A DNA stretch of 64,000 bases, from assembly GCA_038216655.1 (NCBI GenBank), contig JBBQPZ010000019.1:9923-73922 (forward strand), in the 5' to 3' direction. The position numbers and the translations under genes are program-made. Below are positions 56,113 to 63,876 of the stretch, in pieces. This DNA comes from JAFDWR01 sp038216655. GTDB taxonomy: Bacteria > Armatimonadota > Fimbriimonadia > Fimbriimonadales > Fimbriimonadaceae. The notes beneath the pieces were generated by a model that was not told where the DNA came from, searched no databases, and saw nothing but the letters and a program-made list of their open reading frames with translations. Position 1 is the stretch's first letter; each line of letters starts with the position of its first letter.

Positions 56113-56907
56113 TTAGGCTTTCTTGTTGCGGCGGCGAAGCATCGCGAGCACGCCCATGCCGATGACGGCCATGGAAGCAGGCTCAGGAGTCGCATTGAAC
56201 TCCCAACCGTAATTGGCAACAGGCGCGCCCGTGAACGGAGAGTTGCGAAGCGTACCGGTCGGGTTGCTGCCCGGCGCAGTGACGTTCGTCAAGAAGTCCT
56301 TGTCCGCGCTCGTTCCAACCGTCGGCGGGTTGAAGGTTCCGACGCCGAGCTCGTTCAGCTGGGCAACCGTCGTGCCCGTCGTAACGGTGCTCGCATCGAA
56401 GAAGGTCGCGGCCCAGCAGTTCTGGGGAAGTGTGATCGCGAAGGACGTGAAGTCCGAGCTGAAGACGGAAACGCCTGCAGCGAATGCAATCGGGCTGAAG
56501 CTAATGGCAGCGATGTTGGTCCCAGGTCCGCCACCGGCTCCGGTCGTGTCGTAGAAGCGAACACGAACGCGGGCGGTGATTGCCGCACCGGCTGCGTCTA
56601 TGTTGGCAACGCTGAATTGAATCGTCGAAAGCACACCTCCGCCGAAGTTGGTGCTCGAGATCAAGTTGGTGTCGTCCATGATCGCGTTGGTGCCGGTCGT
56701 CGCGGTAAGGCCCGTCGCGCCGCCGCACGTAACACCGGAGCCGGTGAAGTTGGTGACGTTCGAGTACAGGGCACCCGGGGTGGCCGCATGTGCAGAGTTG
56801 TTCTCTCCGCCGATCGTGTAAGTCTTCAGAAGAGTCGCCGATGCATTAAAATCTGCGGCTGCAAAGCTAGCAACGCCAGCCAACGCAAGAATCAAAAGTT
56901 TCTTCAT
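56113..56907 (-). CDS. PEP-CTERM sorting domain protein
   Basis: A 264-residue exported protein. ATG 56907 is preceded by GGAGGGG 12 nt upstream. The signal peptide is KKLLILALAGVASFAAADFN. The body is Thr/Gly/Ala-rich (FGGGVLSTIQFSVANIDAAG). The C-terminal signal NATPEPASMAVIGMGVLAML is followed by RRRNKKA. The tag is very close to that of the protein at 26002 (GVLAML). Surface or matrix protein; strong terminator behind it suggests good expression. Confidence 0.88.
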   Translation of the reverse strand: MKKLLILALAGVASFAAADFNASATLLKTYTIGGENNSAHAATPGALYSNVTNFTGSGVTCGGATGLTATTGTNAIMDDTNLISSTNFGGGVLSTIQFSVANIDAAGAAITARVRVRFYDTTGAGGGPGTNIAAISFSPIAFAAGVSVFSSDFTSFAITLPQNCWAATFFDASTVTTGTTVAQLNELGVGTFNPPTVGTSADKDFLTNVTAPGSNPTGTLRNSPFTGAPVANYGWEFNATPEPASMAVIGMGVLAMLRRRNKKA

Positions 56908-57055
56908 ATTCAAAATCCCCTCCAAGGGTCGCCAATAAGTCTCAGCGACCAAAAATGGCACTTTCACGATACGCGATATGAGGAAGCCAACCAATGTTCA
57001 CAAGGCAAAACTGGCATCTTTGCTTGTCCGATTTCGGACCCGAGTGGCACGGCCG

Positions 57056-58282
57056 TCAATCTGACCGCAATATCGGACCACTGGGAACCCACCGTGTGGC
57101 CACCAAAGACACCCCCGCGATCCCTACCCCTACCCAAAACGGGAGTTGGTAGTTGCCTGTCGCTTGCCACAGGTAGGCCCCGCCGACGGGCACCGTGACC
57201 GCCGCGATGTGGTTCATCGTCGTCCCCATCGCGAGGCAAGGCGTGAGTTCGCCGGGTCGCACGATGCGGTGCAGGTAGGTGTTGAACCCGATCCCGAAGG
57301 AGAACAGGATGTTGTCGAGCAGGAATAGCGCGTACAACGTCTCGACCCGCTGGGTGATCGCGTAGCCGAGGAACACGACGATTAGCCCCGCCGCATAGAA
57401 TGTCAGCGGCCCCCTCTCGCCGGTTCGATCGATCACCTTGCCGATCTGAGGCGCGGTCACCGCGATCAGAAGCGCGTTCACGAACTGCAGCAGCAGCATG
57501 TGCTTGAGCGGCACGTGATACACCAGGATCAGCGCGAGCGAGGCGAAGATCGAGAAGATTTGCCTTCGGCAACCCTCCAAAAAGACGAGCAGATAATAGA
57601 GCCCGTACTCGCGCCGGAAGACAATCCGCTGGCGTTCGCCGCCGTCGGCGTGCGCGCTCAGCCCCGCGCACAAGAGGGAGCCCGCGAAGATCAGAACACC
57701 GGCGGCGAGGAAGTATGCCCAGTAAGGCACGCGCGGGAACAGCTCGGACGTTCCCCACGAGAGCCCGAGGCCGCTGATCGTGGCCACTGCGCTCACCGCC
57801 GACATCCGCCCCAGGTGCCGCCCGCCCTCCTTCCCCTTCGCAAGGGTCAAAGTGATCGCGGGCGCGACCGTACTATATAAGTGGAATCCGATCGACCAGA
57901 ACACGGTGATCGCAACCAAAGGCAGGTAGGTGCTCGTCCACCCGGTCACCGCGATTCCAATCGCGCCCAGCATCAGCCCAATCGCCGCCACCCGAGCTTC
58001 CGCCAGCGCCACCACGATCCCCGCCATCAGCGCGGCAAGCAAACCGGGGATTTCGCGAAGCGATTCGAGCTGCCCGAACATCAGCTGGTCGGCATGTAGC
58101 ACGTCGGCCATGAAGTTCTGGAACACCCCCATATAGATGGCAAAGCCAAATCCAAAGAGGAAAGTCAGGCCAGTGAAGAGTTTCCAGTCGTGGCGCAACC
58201 GGGCTAGGCTCTCCGCCTCAACGGCATCGGGATGTTGGACCGAAGGCGATTCCACGTAGCCGGGACTATACCTACGGGCCAC
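57056..58282 (-). CDS. MFS transporter
   Basis: A 408-residue protein with about 12 helices. It starts with GTG 58282 and a short polar tail before LFTGLTFLFGFGFAIYMGVF. Motifs: LESLREIPGLLAALMAGIVV, AITLTLAKGKEGGRHLGRMS, APQIGKVIDRTGERGPLTFY. Substrate unknown; the REIPG motif after helix 2 is typical of an uncharacterised MFS group. Single gene, divergent from osmC-like gene by 74 nt. Confidence 0.82.
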   Translation of the reverse strand: MARRYSPGYVESPSVQHPDAVEAESLARLRHDWKLFTGLTFLFGFGFAIYMGVFQNFMADVLHADQLMFGQLESLREIPGLLAALMAGIVVALAEARVAAIGLMLGAIGIAVTGWTSTYLPLVAITVFWSIGFHLYSTVAPAITLTLAKGKEGGRHLGRMSAVSAVATISGLGLSWGTSELFPRVPYWAYFLAAGVLIFAGSLLCAGLSAHADGGERQRIVFRREYGLYYLLVFLEGCRRQIFSIFASLALILVYHVPLKHMLLLQFVNALLIAVTAPQIGKVIDRTGERGPLTFYAAGLIVVFLGYAITQRVETLYALFLLDNILFSFGIGFNTYLHRIVRPGELTPCLAMGTTMNHIAAVTVPVGGAYLWQATGNYQLPFWVGVGIAGVSLVATRWVPSGPILRSD

Positions 58283-58356
58283 AATGAAGCACTTGACGGG
58301 ATCCGCCTCGTAGACTTTACGGGCGGGTGAGACCCGCCAGCAAGGAGAGATTCAAG

Positions 58357-58770
58357 ATGATCCGAACCGCATCCGCCCATTGGCAAGGCACCCTCAAAGA
58401 GGGCAACGGCACAATTTCGAACCCCAGCGGAGGGCTCAAGGACACCGCCTATTCGTTCGGCACCCGCTTCGGCGACGGCGTCGGCGTGAACCCCGAAGAG
58501 CTAATTGCCTCCGCCCACGCCGCCTGCTTCTCAATGGCTCTGTCTGGCCAGCTCGGCCAACGCGACATCGTCGCCGATGCCATCGACACGGTCTGCGCGA
58601 TCACCATGGAGAACGCAACCCTGACCAAGAGTGAACTCACGACGACGGTGAAGGCCGCCGGAGCCGATAAGGCCAAGGTCGAAGAAGCCGCCGCCGCGGC
58701 CAAAGCCGGCTGCCCGATCTCGAAGGTGCTCAACCTGGAGATCACGCTGGAGTTGACCGCCGAGGTCTGA
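58357..58770 (+). CDS. OsmC family peroxiredoxin
   Basis: Detoxifies organic hydroperoxides using two Cys residues. It has 137 residues. First Cys: ELIASAHAACFSMALSGQLG; second Cys: AAAKAGCPISKVLNLEI. ATG 58357 has AAGGAGAG 9 nt upstream. The WQGTLKEGNGTISNPSGGLK N-terminus matches the OsmC subgroup. Single gene. Confidence 0.93.
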   Translation: MIRTASAHWQGTLKEGNGTISNPSGGLKDTAYSFGTRFGDGVGVNPEELIASAHAACFSMALSGQLGQRDIVADAIDTVCAITMENATLTKSELTTTVKAAGADKAKVEEAAAAAKAGCPISKVLNLEITLELTAEV

Positions 58771-58776
58771 GAATTT

Positions 58777-59015
58777 GGAGTTGGAGTTGCCCAGATCGTA
58801 GTTGTCATTCCGACCGACGCCGCCCACCCGTATCGGAAAGGGAAACGGGGCAATATGCGGCGGGGTGGAGGAACCTGACGATCATCGCCTATTGCTCGTC
58901 TCCCAGGCCCCACTTAGTCAAACGATTAGTGAGCAAGGGGCAATGACAGTCAGGTCCCTCGATGTCGCTAGGGCTCCCTCGGGATGACAATCCCGGCAAC
59001 TCCAACTCCAACTCC
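58777..59015. repeat. Nested inverted-repeat island
   Basis: Outer arms GGAGTTGGAGTTGCC (58777-58791) and GGCAACTCCAACTCCAACTC (from 58995). Inside, GTTGTCATTCCGAC near 58800 and CCCTCGGGATGACAATC near 58975 match the family at 20191-20307. One family nested inside another. Confidence 0.75.
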
Positions 59016-59052
59016 GCCAATTTTCCAGCCACAAACCAAAACCCGTTTGCCG

Positions 59053-59058
59053 TATCCT
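59053..59058 (+). promoter_or_regulatory. -10 box TATCCT before the S41 gene
   Basis: TATCCT lies 5 nt before ATG 59064; no Shine-Dalgarno. Confidence 0.35.
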
Positions 59059-59063
59059 AGAGC

Positions 59064-60326
59064 ATGCGACGCCGCGCTCCTTGGCTGGCCCTTGCCGCCT
59101 TTCTCTTGTTGGTCCCCGCCCTTCGGGCGCAGACCGCTCCGCCTCCAACCGCCGGTCCCGTCAATCCCGACGCGATGACCGCCGAGGCGAAGGAGAAGGT
59201 TCTCAAAGGGCTTGAAGACGTCATCGAAAACAAGGCGTTCGTGCCGAATGTCGACTTCAAGAAGTGGCCCGACTACGTAGCCCGACATAAGGCCGACCTC
59301 GATAAGGCCGACACCGACACCGCATTTGCCCGCGAGCTGAACCGCACCCTCACCGAGTTCGGCATCAGCCACATCCGACTCCGCGCGCCGAAAGCCGCCC
59401 AGGCCCGCGTCACCACGACGACGACCACCTTCGGTTTGCGCGTCAAGAAGGACGACGCCGGGCTGACGGTGGAAGCGGTCACCCCCGAGGGTGCCGCCGC
59501 CAGCGCGGGAATTTCCATCGGCGACAAGATCCTGAAGATCGACGGCGCTCCGGCGACCGACCCGGCCGCGCTGCGACCCGAAACCGGCAAAAGCCTGCCG
59601 GTGACCGTGGCGGGGAAGGACGGTAAGGAGCGAGTGGTCACCCTCGAAGCCAAGACCGTCTCCACCCTCCGCCCGAACACCCTCACCTGGTTTGGCGACG
59701 ATGCCGCCGTCCTGCGCATCCCGACGTTCACTCAGGGCTACGTCCGCGCGGATATCGAGCAGCTCCTTCGAGAAGCCGCGAAGGCCAAGTACCTCACGAT
59801 CGACCTCCGCAACAACGGCGGTGGCGCGGTTCGCAACCTGGATCACCTCCTCGGCATGCTGATCCCGACGGGAACCGAGTACGGTGTCCACGTCCGCCGA
59901 TCCGTCGTGGACGCGTACATGAAGGAGACGAACACCAAGACCGTAGACACGCTCGCCGTCGCGAAGTGGGATAAGACCAAGCAAGCCGCCCGTAAGGGCT
60001 TGGTTGATGTATTCAAAGGCAAGATCGCGGTCCTGATCAACCGGGGATCCGCCAGCGCCTCCGAGATCGTCGCCGCCGCCCTGCACGACACCGTCGGGGC
60101 TCAGCTCGTAGGAGGTCCGTCGCGCGGCGCGGTGCTCGCGTCGGTCTACGCGAAGCTTGAGGGCGGGTTCGAATTGCAGTACCCGGTCAGCGACTACGTG
60201 ACGATCAAGGGCGTGCGCCTCGAAGCTAATCCCCTGCAGCCCGATGTGGCGGTAGATGCCAAGCAAGAGGCCGGCAAGCCCGACCCCGTGATCGAAGCCG
60301 CCTTCGATAAGCTTCGGAAAGGATGA
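59064..60326 (+). CDS. Exported S41 (C-terminal processing) peptidase with PDZ domain
   Basis: A 420-residue protease. Signal peptide WLALAAFLLLVPALRAQ. A helical N-terminal part is followed by a PDZ domain (residues about 115-200, FGLRVKKDDAGLTVEAVTPE) and the S41 core. The catalytic Ser lies in LINRGSASASEIVAAALHD. The region where CtpA has its Lys reads GGPSRGAVLASVYAKLEGG, so the Lys is displaced. YLTIDLRNNGGGAVRNLD is the conserved strand. It trims exported proteins or acts in envelope quality control. Confidence 0.9.
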   Translation: MRRRAPWLALAAFLLLVPALRAQTAPPPTAGPVNPDAMTAEAKEKVLKGLEDVIENKAFVPNVDFKKWPDYVARHKADLDKADTDTAFARELNRTLTEFGISHIRLRAPKAAQARVTTTTTTFGLRVKKDDAGLTVEAVTPEGAAASAGISIGDKILKIDGAPATDPAALRPETGKSLPVTVAGKDGKERVVTLEAKTVSTLRPNTLTWFGDDAAVLRIPTFTQGYVRADIEQLLREAAKAKYLTIDLRNNGGGAVRNLDHLLGMLIPTGTEYGVHVRRSVVDAYMKETNTKTVDTLAVAKWDKTKQAARKGLVDVFKGKIAVLINRGSASASEIVAAALHDTVGAQLVGGPSRGAVLASVYAKLEGGFELQYPVSDYVTIKGVRLEANPLQPDVAVDAKQEAGKPDPVIEAAFDKLRKG

Positions 60327-60330
60327 TAAC

Positions 60331-60360
60331 TAGGAGCGCCGACACTCCTGTCGGCAACGG
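60331..60360. repeat. Single copy of the GAGCGCCGACACTCC repeat
   Basis: TAGGAGCGCCGACACTCCTG, followed by TCGGCA, matches the left arm of the island at 45074-45173. It has no nearby inverted partner. Confidence 0.65.
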
Positions 60361-60377
60361 CTCCGGAAGGTCGAATA

Positions 60378-60983
60378 ATGAATCTGAGGACACTCTTTTC
60401 CGTGATAGTGGCATGCCCTCTGTATTGCTTCGGGCATTGTGAATCAATCTCGCCGAAGAAGGTGACTCCCATCGCTGCAACGCTGCTCCTGCAGGCTGTG
60501 TTGCAGAAGTGCCCACAACTCGTGACGGTGACAACAGCAAAGAGAAGGCAACTTGAACGGATTGTTAACCGTGTCGAGTGGAAGCACGGTGCTGGCATTG
60601 ATGGCTTCGCAAGGGAAATTGGTCGGCTGGAAGATCGCCACGACCCCAAACGCTTGAGGTTGCTCAGCACGTCCGTGGCCTTAATTTGCGCCGCATGGGA
60701 CGTCAAGCTTAACCGGGGCCAGGCGGTCCTAAACCCAAGTGGCATCATTTGTACAGATCAACGGGCGAAACTGATCAATGGCCACATTTGGCGCAACAGG
60801 GCAACTACGCCATACGGGGACGGATATGTGTCTCTAGATTGGCCCTGGAGCGTGCAAGGCGGCAAATTGCATCTGCGTAGCTTCGCTTTTGCAGGGAGTT
60901 CCGGCGTAGGTGGAACGTTACTTGGCTCAATATCTAGCTACGTAACCGGGGGATGGGATCCTGCAAATCGCGGGCGGTGGTAG
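60378..60983 (+). CDS. Hypothetical protein, possibly exported
   Basis: A 201-residue protein from ATG 60378. The N-terminus LRTLFSVIVACPLYCFGHCE is signal-like. The body has six Cys, and segments LLLQAVLQKCPQLVTVTTAK, RLLSTSVALICAAWDVKLNR and GGTLLGSISSYVTGGWDP. No family recognised. Base composition is slightly lower in GC than neighbours, which could mean recent arrival. Opposite-strand frames overlap it but look like shadows. Confidence 0.5.
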   Translation: MNLRTLFSVIVACPLYCFGHCESISPKKVTPIAATLLLQAVLQKCPQLVTVTTAKRRQLERIVNRVEWKHGAGIDGFAREIGRLEDRHDPKRLRLLSTSVALICAAWDVKLNRGQAVLNPSGIICTDQRAKLINGHIWRNRATTPYGDGYVSLDWPWSVQGGKLHLRSFAFAGSSGVGGTLLGSISSYVTGGWDPANRGRW

Positions 60984-60987
60984 GCGA

Positions 60988-61311
60988 TCACTCTATAGCA
61001 AAGGGCTCCTTTTGGGAGTCCGTGAGCTTGATCATTCGAGATTTCTGCCCGCCAACGACAAACGAATAGCGATCTCGGTCCCGACTAGTTGACCAAAATC
61101 GGTCTCGGGCACGTAGAGGCGTGAATAGAAGAGCTCTGACTAAGCGCCAACACTCCAGACCCTTGCCGGATTCCCAGATTGCCAACCTGGGTATGCAGTT
61201 TAAGTGAGTGAAAAGTGAGTTCACGACCGGCGACGACGGCCCAAGGGTCAGGCACATAGAACTCGCACGGAGTTGGGCGTGGGCGAGGGCAACTTCAAAG
61301 ACTTGATTCAT
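60988..61311 (-). CDS. Hypothetical protein or relic
   Basis: A minus-strand frame of 107 residues from ATG 61311 ends VVGGQKSRMIKLTDSQKEPF, which looks like a genuine C-terminus. The first part (FEVALAHAQLRASSMCLTLG) is less convincing. No motif recognised. It may be an old gene remnant between convergent transcription and pyk. Confidence 0.3.
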   Translation of the reverse strand: MNQVFEVALAHAQLRASSMCLTLGPSSPVVNSLFTHLNCIPRLAIWESGKGLECWRLVRALLFTPLRARDRFWSTSRDRDRYSFVVGGQKSRMIKLTDSQKEPFAIE

Positions 61312-61358
61312 TGCAGAGACTCTACGAATCCCGAATAACGAGACTGGACCTAACACCC

Positions 61359-61364
61359 TATAAT
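61359..61364 (+). promoter_or_regulatory. pyk: -10 box TATAAT before pyk
   Basis: A perfect TATAAT lies 8 nt before the pyk ATG; no Shine-Dalgarno. Confidence 0.5.
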
Positions 61365-61372
61365 CGCCTTGA

Positions 61373-62785
61373 ATGAGACGCCGTACGAAGATTGTCTGCA
61401 CCCTCGGCCCTGCCGTCGATAGTCGAGAGAAGATCAAGGCGCTCATTGACGCAGGGATGAACGTCGCCCGGCTCAACTGCAGCCACGGCGATTGGGAGCG
61501 GAAGGCCCAGTGGGTCTCCTGGATCCGCGAGCTTTCAGATTCGGTCGCCCCGGTCGCCATCTTGGTGGACCTCCAAGGACCCAAGTTCCGGATGGGGGAC
61601 CTCAACGGAGGACAGCTCGACCTGCGGGTCGGGCAGTCTGTATCGTGTGGGCTTGGGGAAGGTACCGACCTTCCCATCAGCCAACCGGAAATCCTCAACG
61701 CCATGGGCGTGGGCGGCAGGCTACTGCTTGGTGACGGCAATGTTGAGCTTCGCCTTACTGACCTCACCGGAGGTCACTGCTATCAAGCCAAGGTCGTCAA
61801 CGGCGGTGCAGTCAAGAGCCGGCAAGGAGTGACCCTGGTCGGCAAAGTCTTTGACGTTCCTTCCTTGACGAGCAAGGACGTTGAGGACATCCAGGATGCG
61901 GTCAGAGTCGGGGCAGATTTCATCGCCCTGAGCTACGTAAAGGGGCCCTCGGACATGCGCGACCTCCGTCGCGTGGTCGAGCGCCTCGACCCCACGATCC
62001 GTCTCTGCGCGAAGATCGAAACCCGCGCCGCCCTCAAGGAGATCGACGGCATCATCAAGGCGAGCGATGTCATCATGGTCGCGCGAGGCGACCTTGGCCT
62101 TCAGATGGACATGGAGGACGTCCCGCTTGCCCAGAAGAAGATCATCGAGCGGTGCGCCGAGGCGGGGACGCCGGTGATCACCGCGACCCAGATGCTCGAA
62201 TCGATGATCGTCAACTCGCGACCTACGCGCGCCGAAACAACCGACGTGGCCAACGCGATCCTCGACGGCACCGACGCCGTCATGCTCTCTGGCGAGACTG
62301 CCTCCGGTGCCTATCCGATCGAGTGTGTGAAGACAATGGTGCGAATCGCCGAACGTGCCGAAACAATTTACGATCGTCAGCGTATCGAGCAAAACTTCGA
62401 AACGCGCGCTCATAACGGGGTCAGCCACACCGACGCGGTGGCCCACGCTGTGGCAAATTTGTCTAACTTGATTAGGCCAGCCGCTATACTTTGCACCACC
62501 TCAAGCGGACAGACCCCGAGGCTCGTCAGCAAGTTCAGACCGAAGGCTCTGATCCTCTGCGCGTGCTATTCCGAACGCGTTCAACGACAGATGGCTATCG
62601 TTTGGGGGGTCGAATCTATTACAATTCGATTACCGGAGACAACGGATGAGACCATTGCCTGCTCGATCGACGGATTTCTTCGCCAGAAGCGTCTGAAGAT
62701 GGGGGATCATGTGATCATCACGGCCGGAGTGCCCGCAGGGACGGTGGGCAACACAAATCTGATCATGACGCAAGTGGTGAAATGA
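61373..62785 (+). CDS. pyk: Pyruvate kinase
   Basis: Last step of glycolysis, PEP + ADP to pyruvate + ATP. It has 470 residues. Motifs: RRTKIVCTLGPAVDSREKIK, MNVARLNCSHGDW, the metal/substrate site MVARGDLGLQMDMEDVPLAQ, and signature ITATQMLESMIVNSRPTRAE plus DAVMLSGETASGAYPIE. The C-terminal allosteric domain is present. ATG 61373 matches the family start. It overlaps the next gene (ATGA). Confidence 0.97.
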   Translation: MRRRTKIVCTLGPAVDSREKIKALIDAGMNVARLNCSHGDWERKAQWVSWIRELSDSVAPVAILVDLQGPKFRMGDLNGGQLDLRVGQSVSCGLGEGTDLPISQPEILNAMGVGGRLLLGDGNVELRLTDLTGGHCYQAKVVNGGAVKSRQGVTLVGKVFDVPSLTSKDVEDIQDAVRVGADFIALSYVKGPSDMRDLRRVVERLDPTIRLCAKIETRAALKEIDGIIKASDVIMVARGDLGLQMDMEDVPLAQKKIIERCAEAGTPVITATQMLESMIVNSRPTRAETTDVANAILDGTDAVMLSGETASGAYPIECVKTMVRIAERAETIYDRQRIEQNFETRAHNGVSHTDAVAHAVANLSNLIRPAAILCTTSSGQTPRLVSKFRPKALILCACYSERVQRQMAIVWGVESITIRLPETTDETIACSIDGFLRQKRLKMGDHVIITAGVPAGTVGNTNLIMTQVVK

Positions 62786-63054
62786 GCAAGGAAGCACGCG
62801 GAATCTTTAACGTTTTATTTGTCGGCGCAGCGGTAGGGGTGGGATTGTTCCTCAGCCGCGCGCCCTGGCAGGCCTACCAGAAGCAGCGGGCCGCCGCCGC
62901 TCAGGCCGCGACCTCGATGCGCAATGCCGAGAAACAACGAATCGAGTTGACCCGAGATAGCATCGGGCTCGATAGCTCGGCAGCAAAGGCACAGTTGGCC
63001 CGACAGCATGGCTACATCCCAGCCGGCGAGCAGAGGCTTGAGGGTGCACCCTAA
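62782..63054 (+). CDS. Hypothetical small membrane protein
   Basis: A 90-residue protein with one helix near the N-terminus (GIFNVLFVGAAVGVGLFLSR) and a long charged helical tail (YQKQRAAAAQAATSMRNAEK). The final part LARQHGYIPAGEQRL recalls the C-terminus of FtsB/DivIC-type proteins, which is only a likeness. It is translationally coupled to pyk (ATGA) and abuts the next gene. Confidence 0.6.
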   Translation: MSKEARGIFNVLFVGAAVGVGLFLSRAPWQAYQKQRAAAAQAATSMRNAEKQRIELTRDSIGLDSSAAKAQLARQHGYIPAGEQRLEGAP

Positions 63055-63717
63055 ATGGTGGTTCTGCTCGCGGCGCTGACCGTGGGCTGGCACGAGCTGC
63101 ACCTGGGTGATGCCTGGTCCGGCGAGCAAATTGTTAGGCTGTACGATCCTCAGTCGCCCGCGGAGGTGATCGAGGAAGACCACTATCGAATCGACGACAA
63201 GGTCGTCGAAGTGCGCCCCGATGGTTACGTGGTCGAAGTGGGCCGCCTCCAAACCGAATCGATCTCGGACGGCAAGCCGATCCCCATGCTCAAGGGGGGC
63301 AAGCCGAACCTCACCCGGGAAATCTGGAAGCGCACCGGCGAGCTGGATTTCGACCCTAAGCTAACCGGCCGCGCGGCCGAGCTCCTTCGGCTCGAACGCC
63401 CCCTGCACATCCCTTTCCGATTGCTCACGGAGGGCGAGAGCACGACAACTTCGGGTGCCAAGTGGACCCGTCTTGCCATCATGCGGGACAAGGCATGGGA
63501 TCATCTCGCCGTCAGCTACCAAGAGACGGGTGTCCAGTCCCCGATCACCGCCAAGGTTAAAGTCACCTTTTTCGGCACCACAGGGATGGTGAGAGATATC
63601 CTTGCCATCCTTGAAAACGCCCCCCCGGTCGGAGGCGAGATGCGGCTCACGATCGAAATCCAGTATCGGAAGCTCGGACCTCCCTATCAAACAACGTACT
63701 TTTTTGACGCAAGATAG
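63055..63717 (+). CDS. Hypothetical protein
   Basis: A 220-residue protein starting immediately after the previous stop. The N-terminus is mildly hydrophobic (VVLLAALTVGWHELHLGD). The body is soluble: EEDHYRIDDKVVEVRPDGYV, FRLLTEGESTTTSGAKWTRL, VKVTFFGTTGMVRDILAILE. No family recognised. Third gene of a pyk operon. Confidence 0.65.
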   Translation: MVVLLAALTVGWHELHLGDAWSGEQIVRLYDPQSPAEVIEEDHYRIDDKVVEVRPDGYVVEVGRLQTESISDGKPIPMLKGGKPNLTREIWKRTGELDFDPKLTGRAAELLRLERPLHIPFRLLTEGESTTTSGAKWTRLAIMRDKAWDHLAVSYQETGVQSPITAKVKVTFFGTTGMVRDILAILENAPPVGGEMRLTIEIQYRKLGPPYQTTYFFDAR

Positions 63718-63753
63718 TTCGGATGCCCGCAAATTGCGGATACTGATGTCTCG

Positions 63754-63876
63754 ATGATTGCACAGGCCCACTCCGCCACCTTGGTCGGCATCGAGGCGCT
63801 TCCCATCGTCATTGAAGTCGATCTTCAAGGCGGGGAGCCCAAGTTCATCATGGTGGGCCTGACCGGTTCCCCTTAG
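63754..63876 (+). pseudogene. ComM/YifB-type Mg-chelatase-like AAA protein, cut by an IS element
   Basis: The frame from ATG 63754 reads IAQAHSATLVGIEALPIVIE and VDLQGGEPKFIMVGL, the exact N-terminal pattern of ComM/YifB (family residues 1-35), then enters IS sequence at 63860 and stops at TAG 63874-63876 after 40 residues. ComM is a helicase-like factor in natural transformation. The rest of the gene would lie beyond the IS, outside the window. Confidence 0.85.

Noticed and set aside
291..60360. CRISPR array among the repeats
   Set aside because: Repeats are inverted pairs with variable centres or short tandems, not regularly spaced direct repeats, and no cas gene is present.
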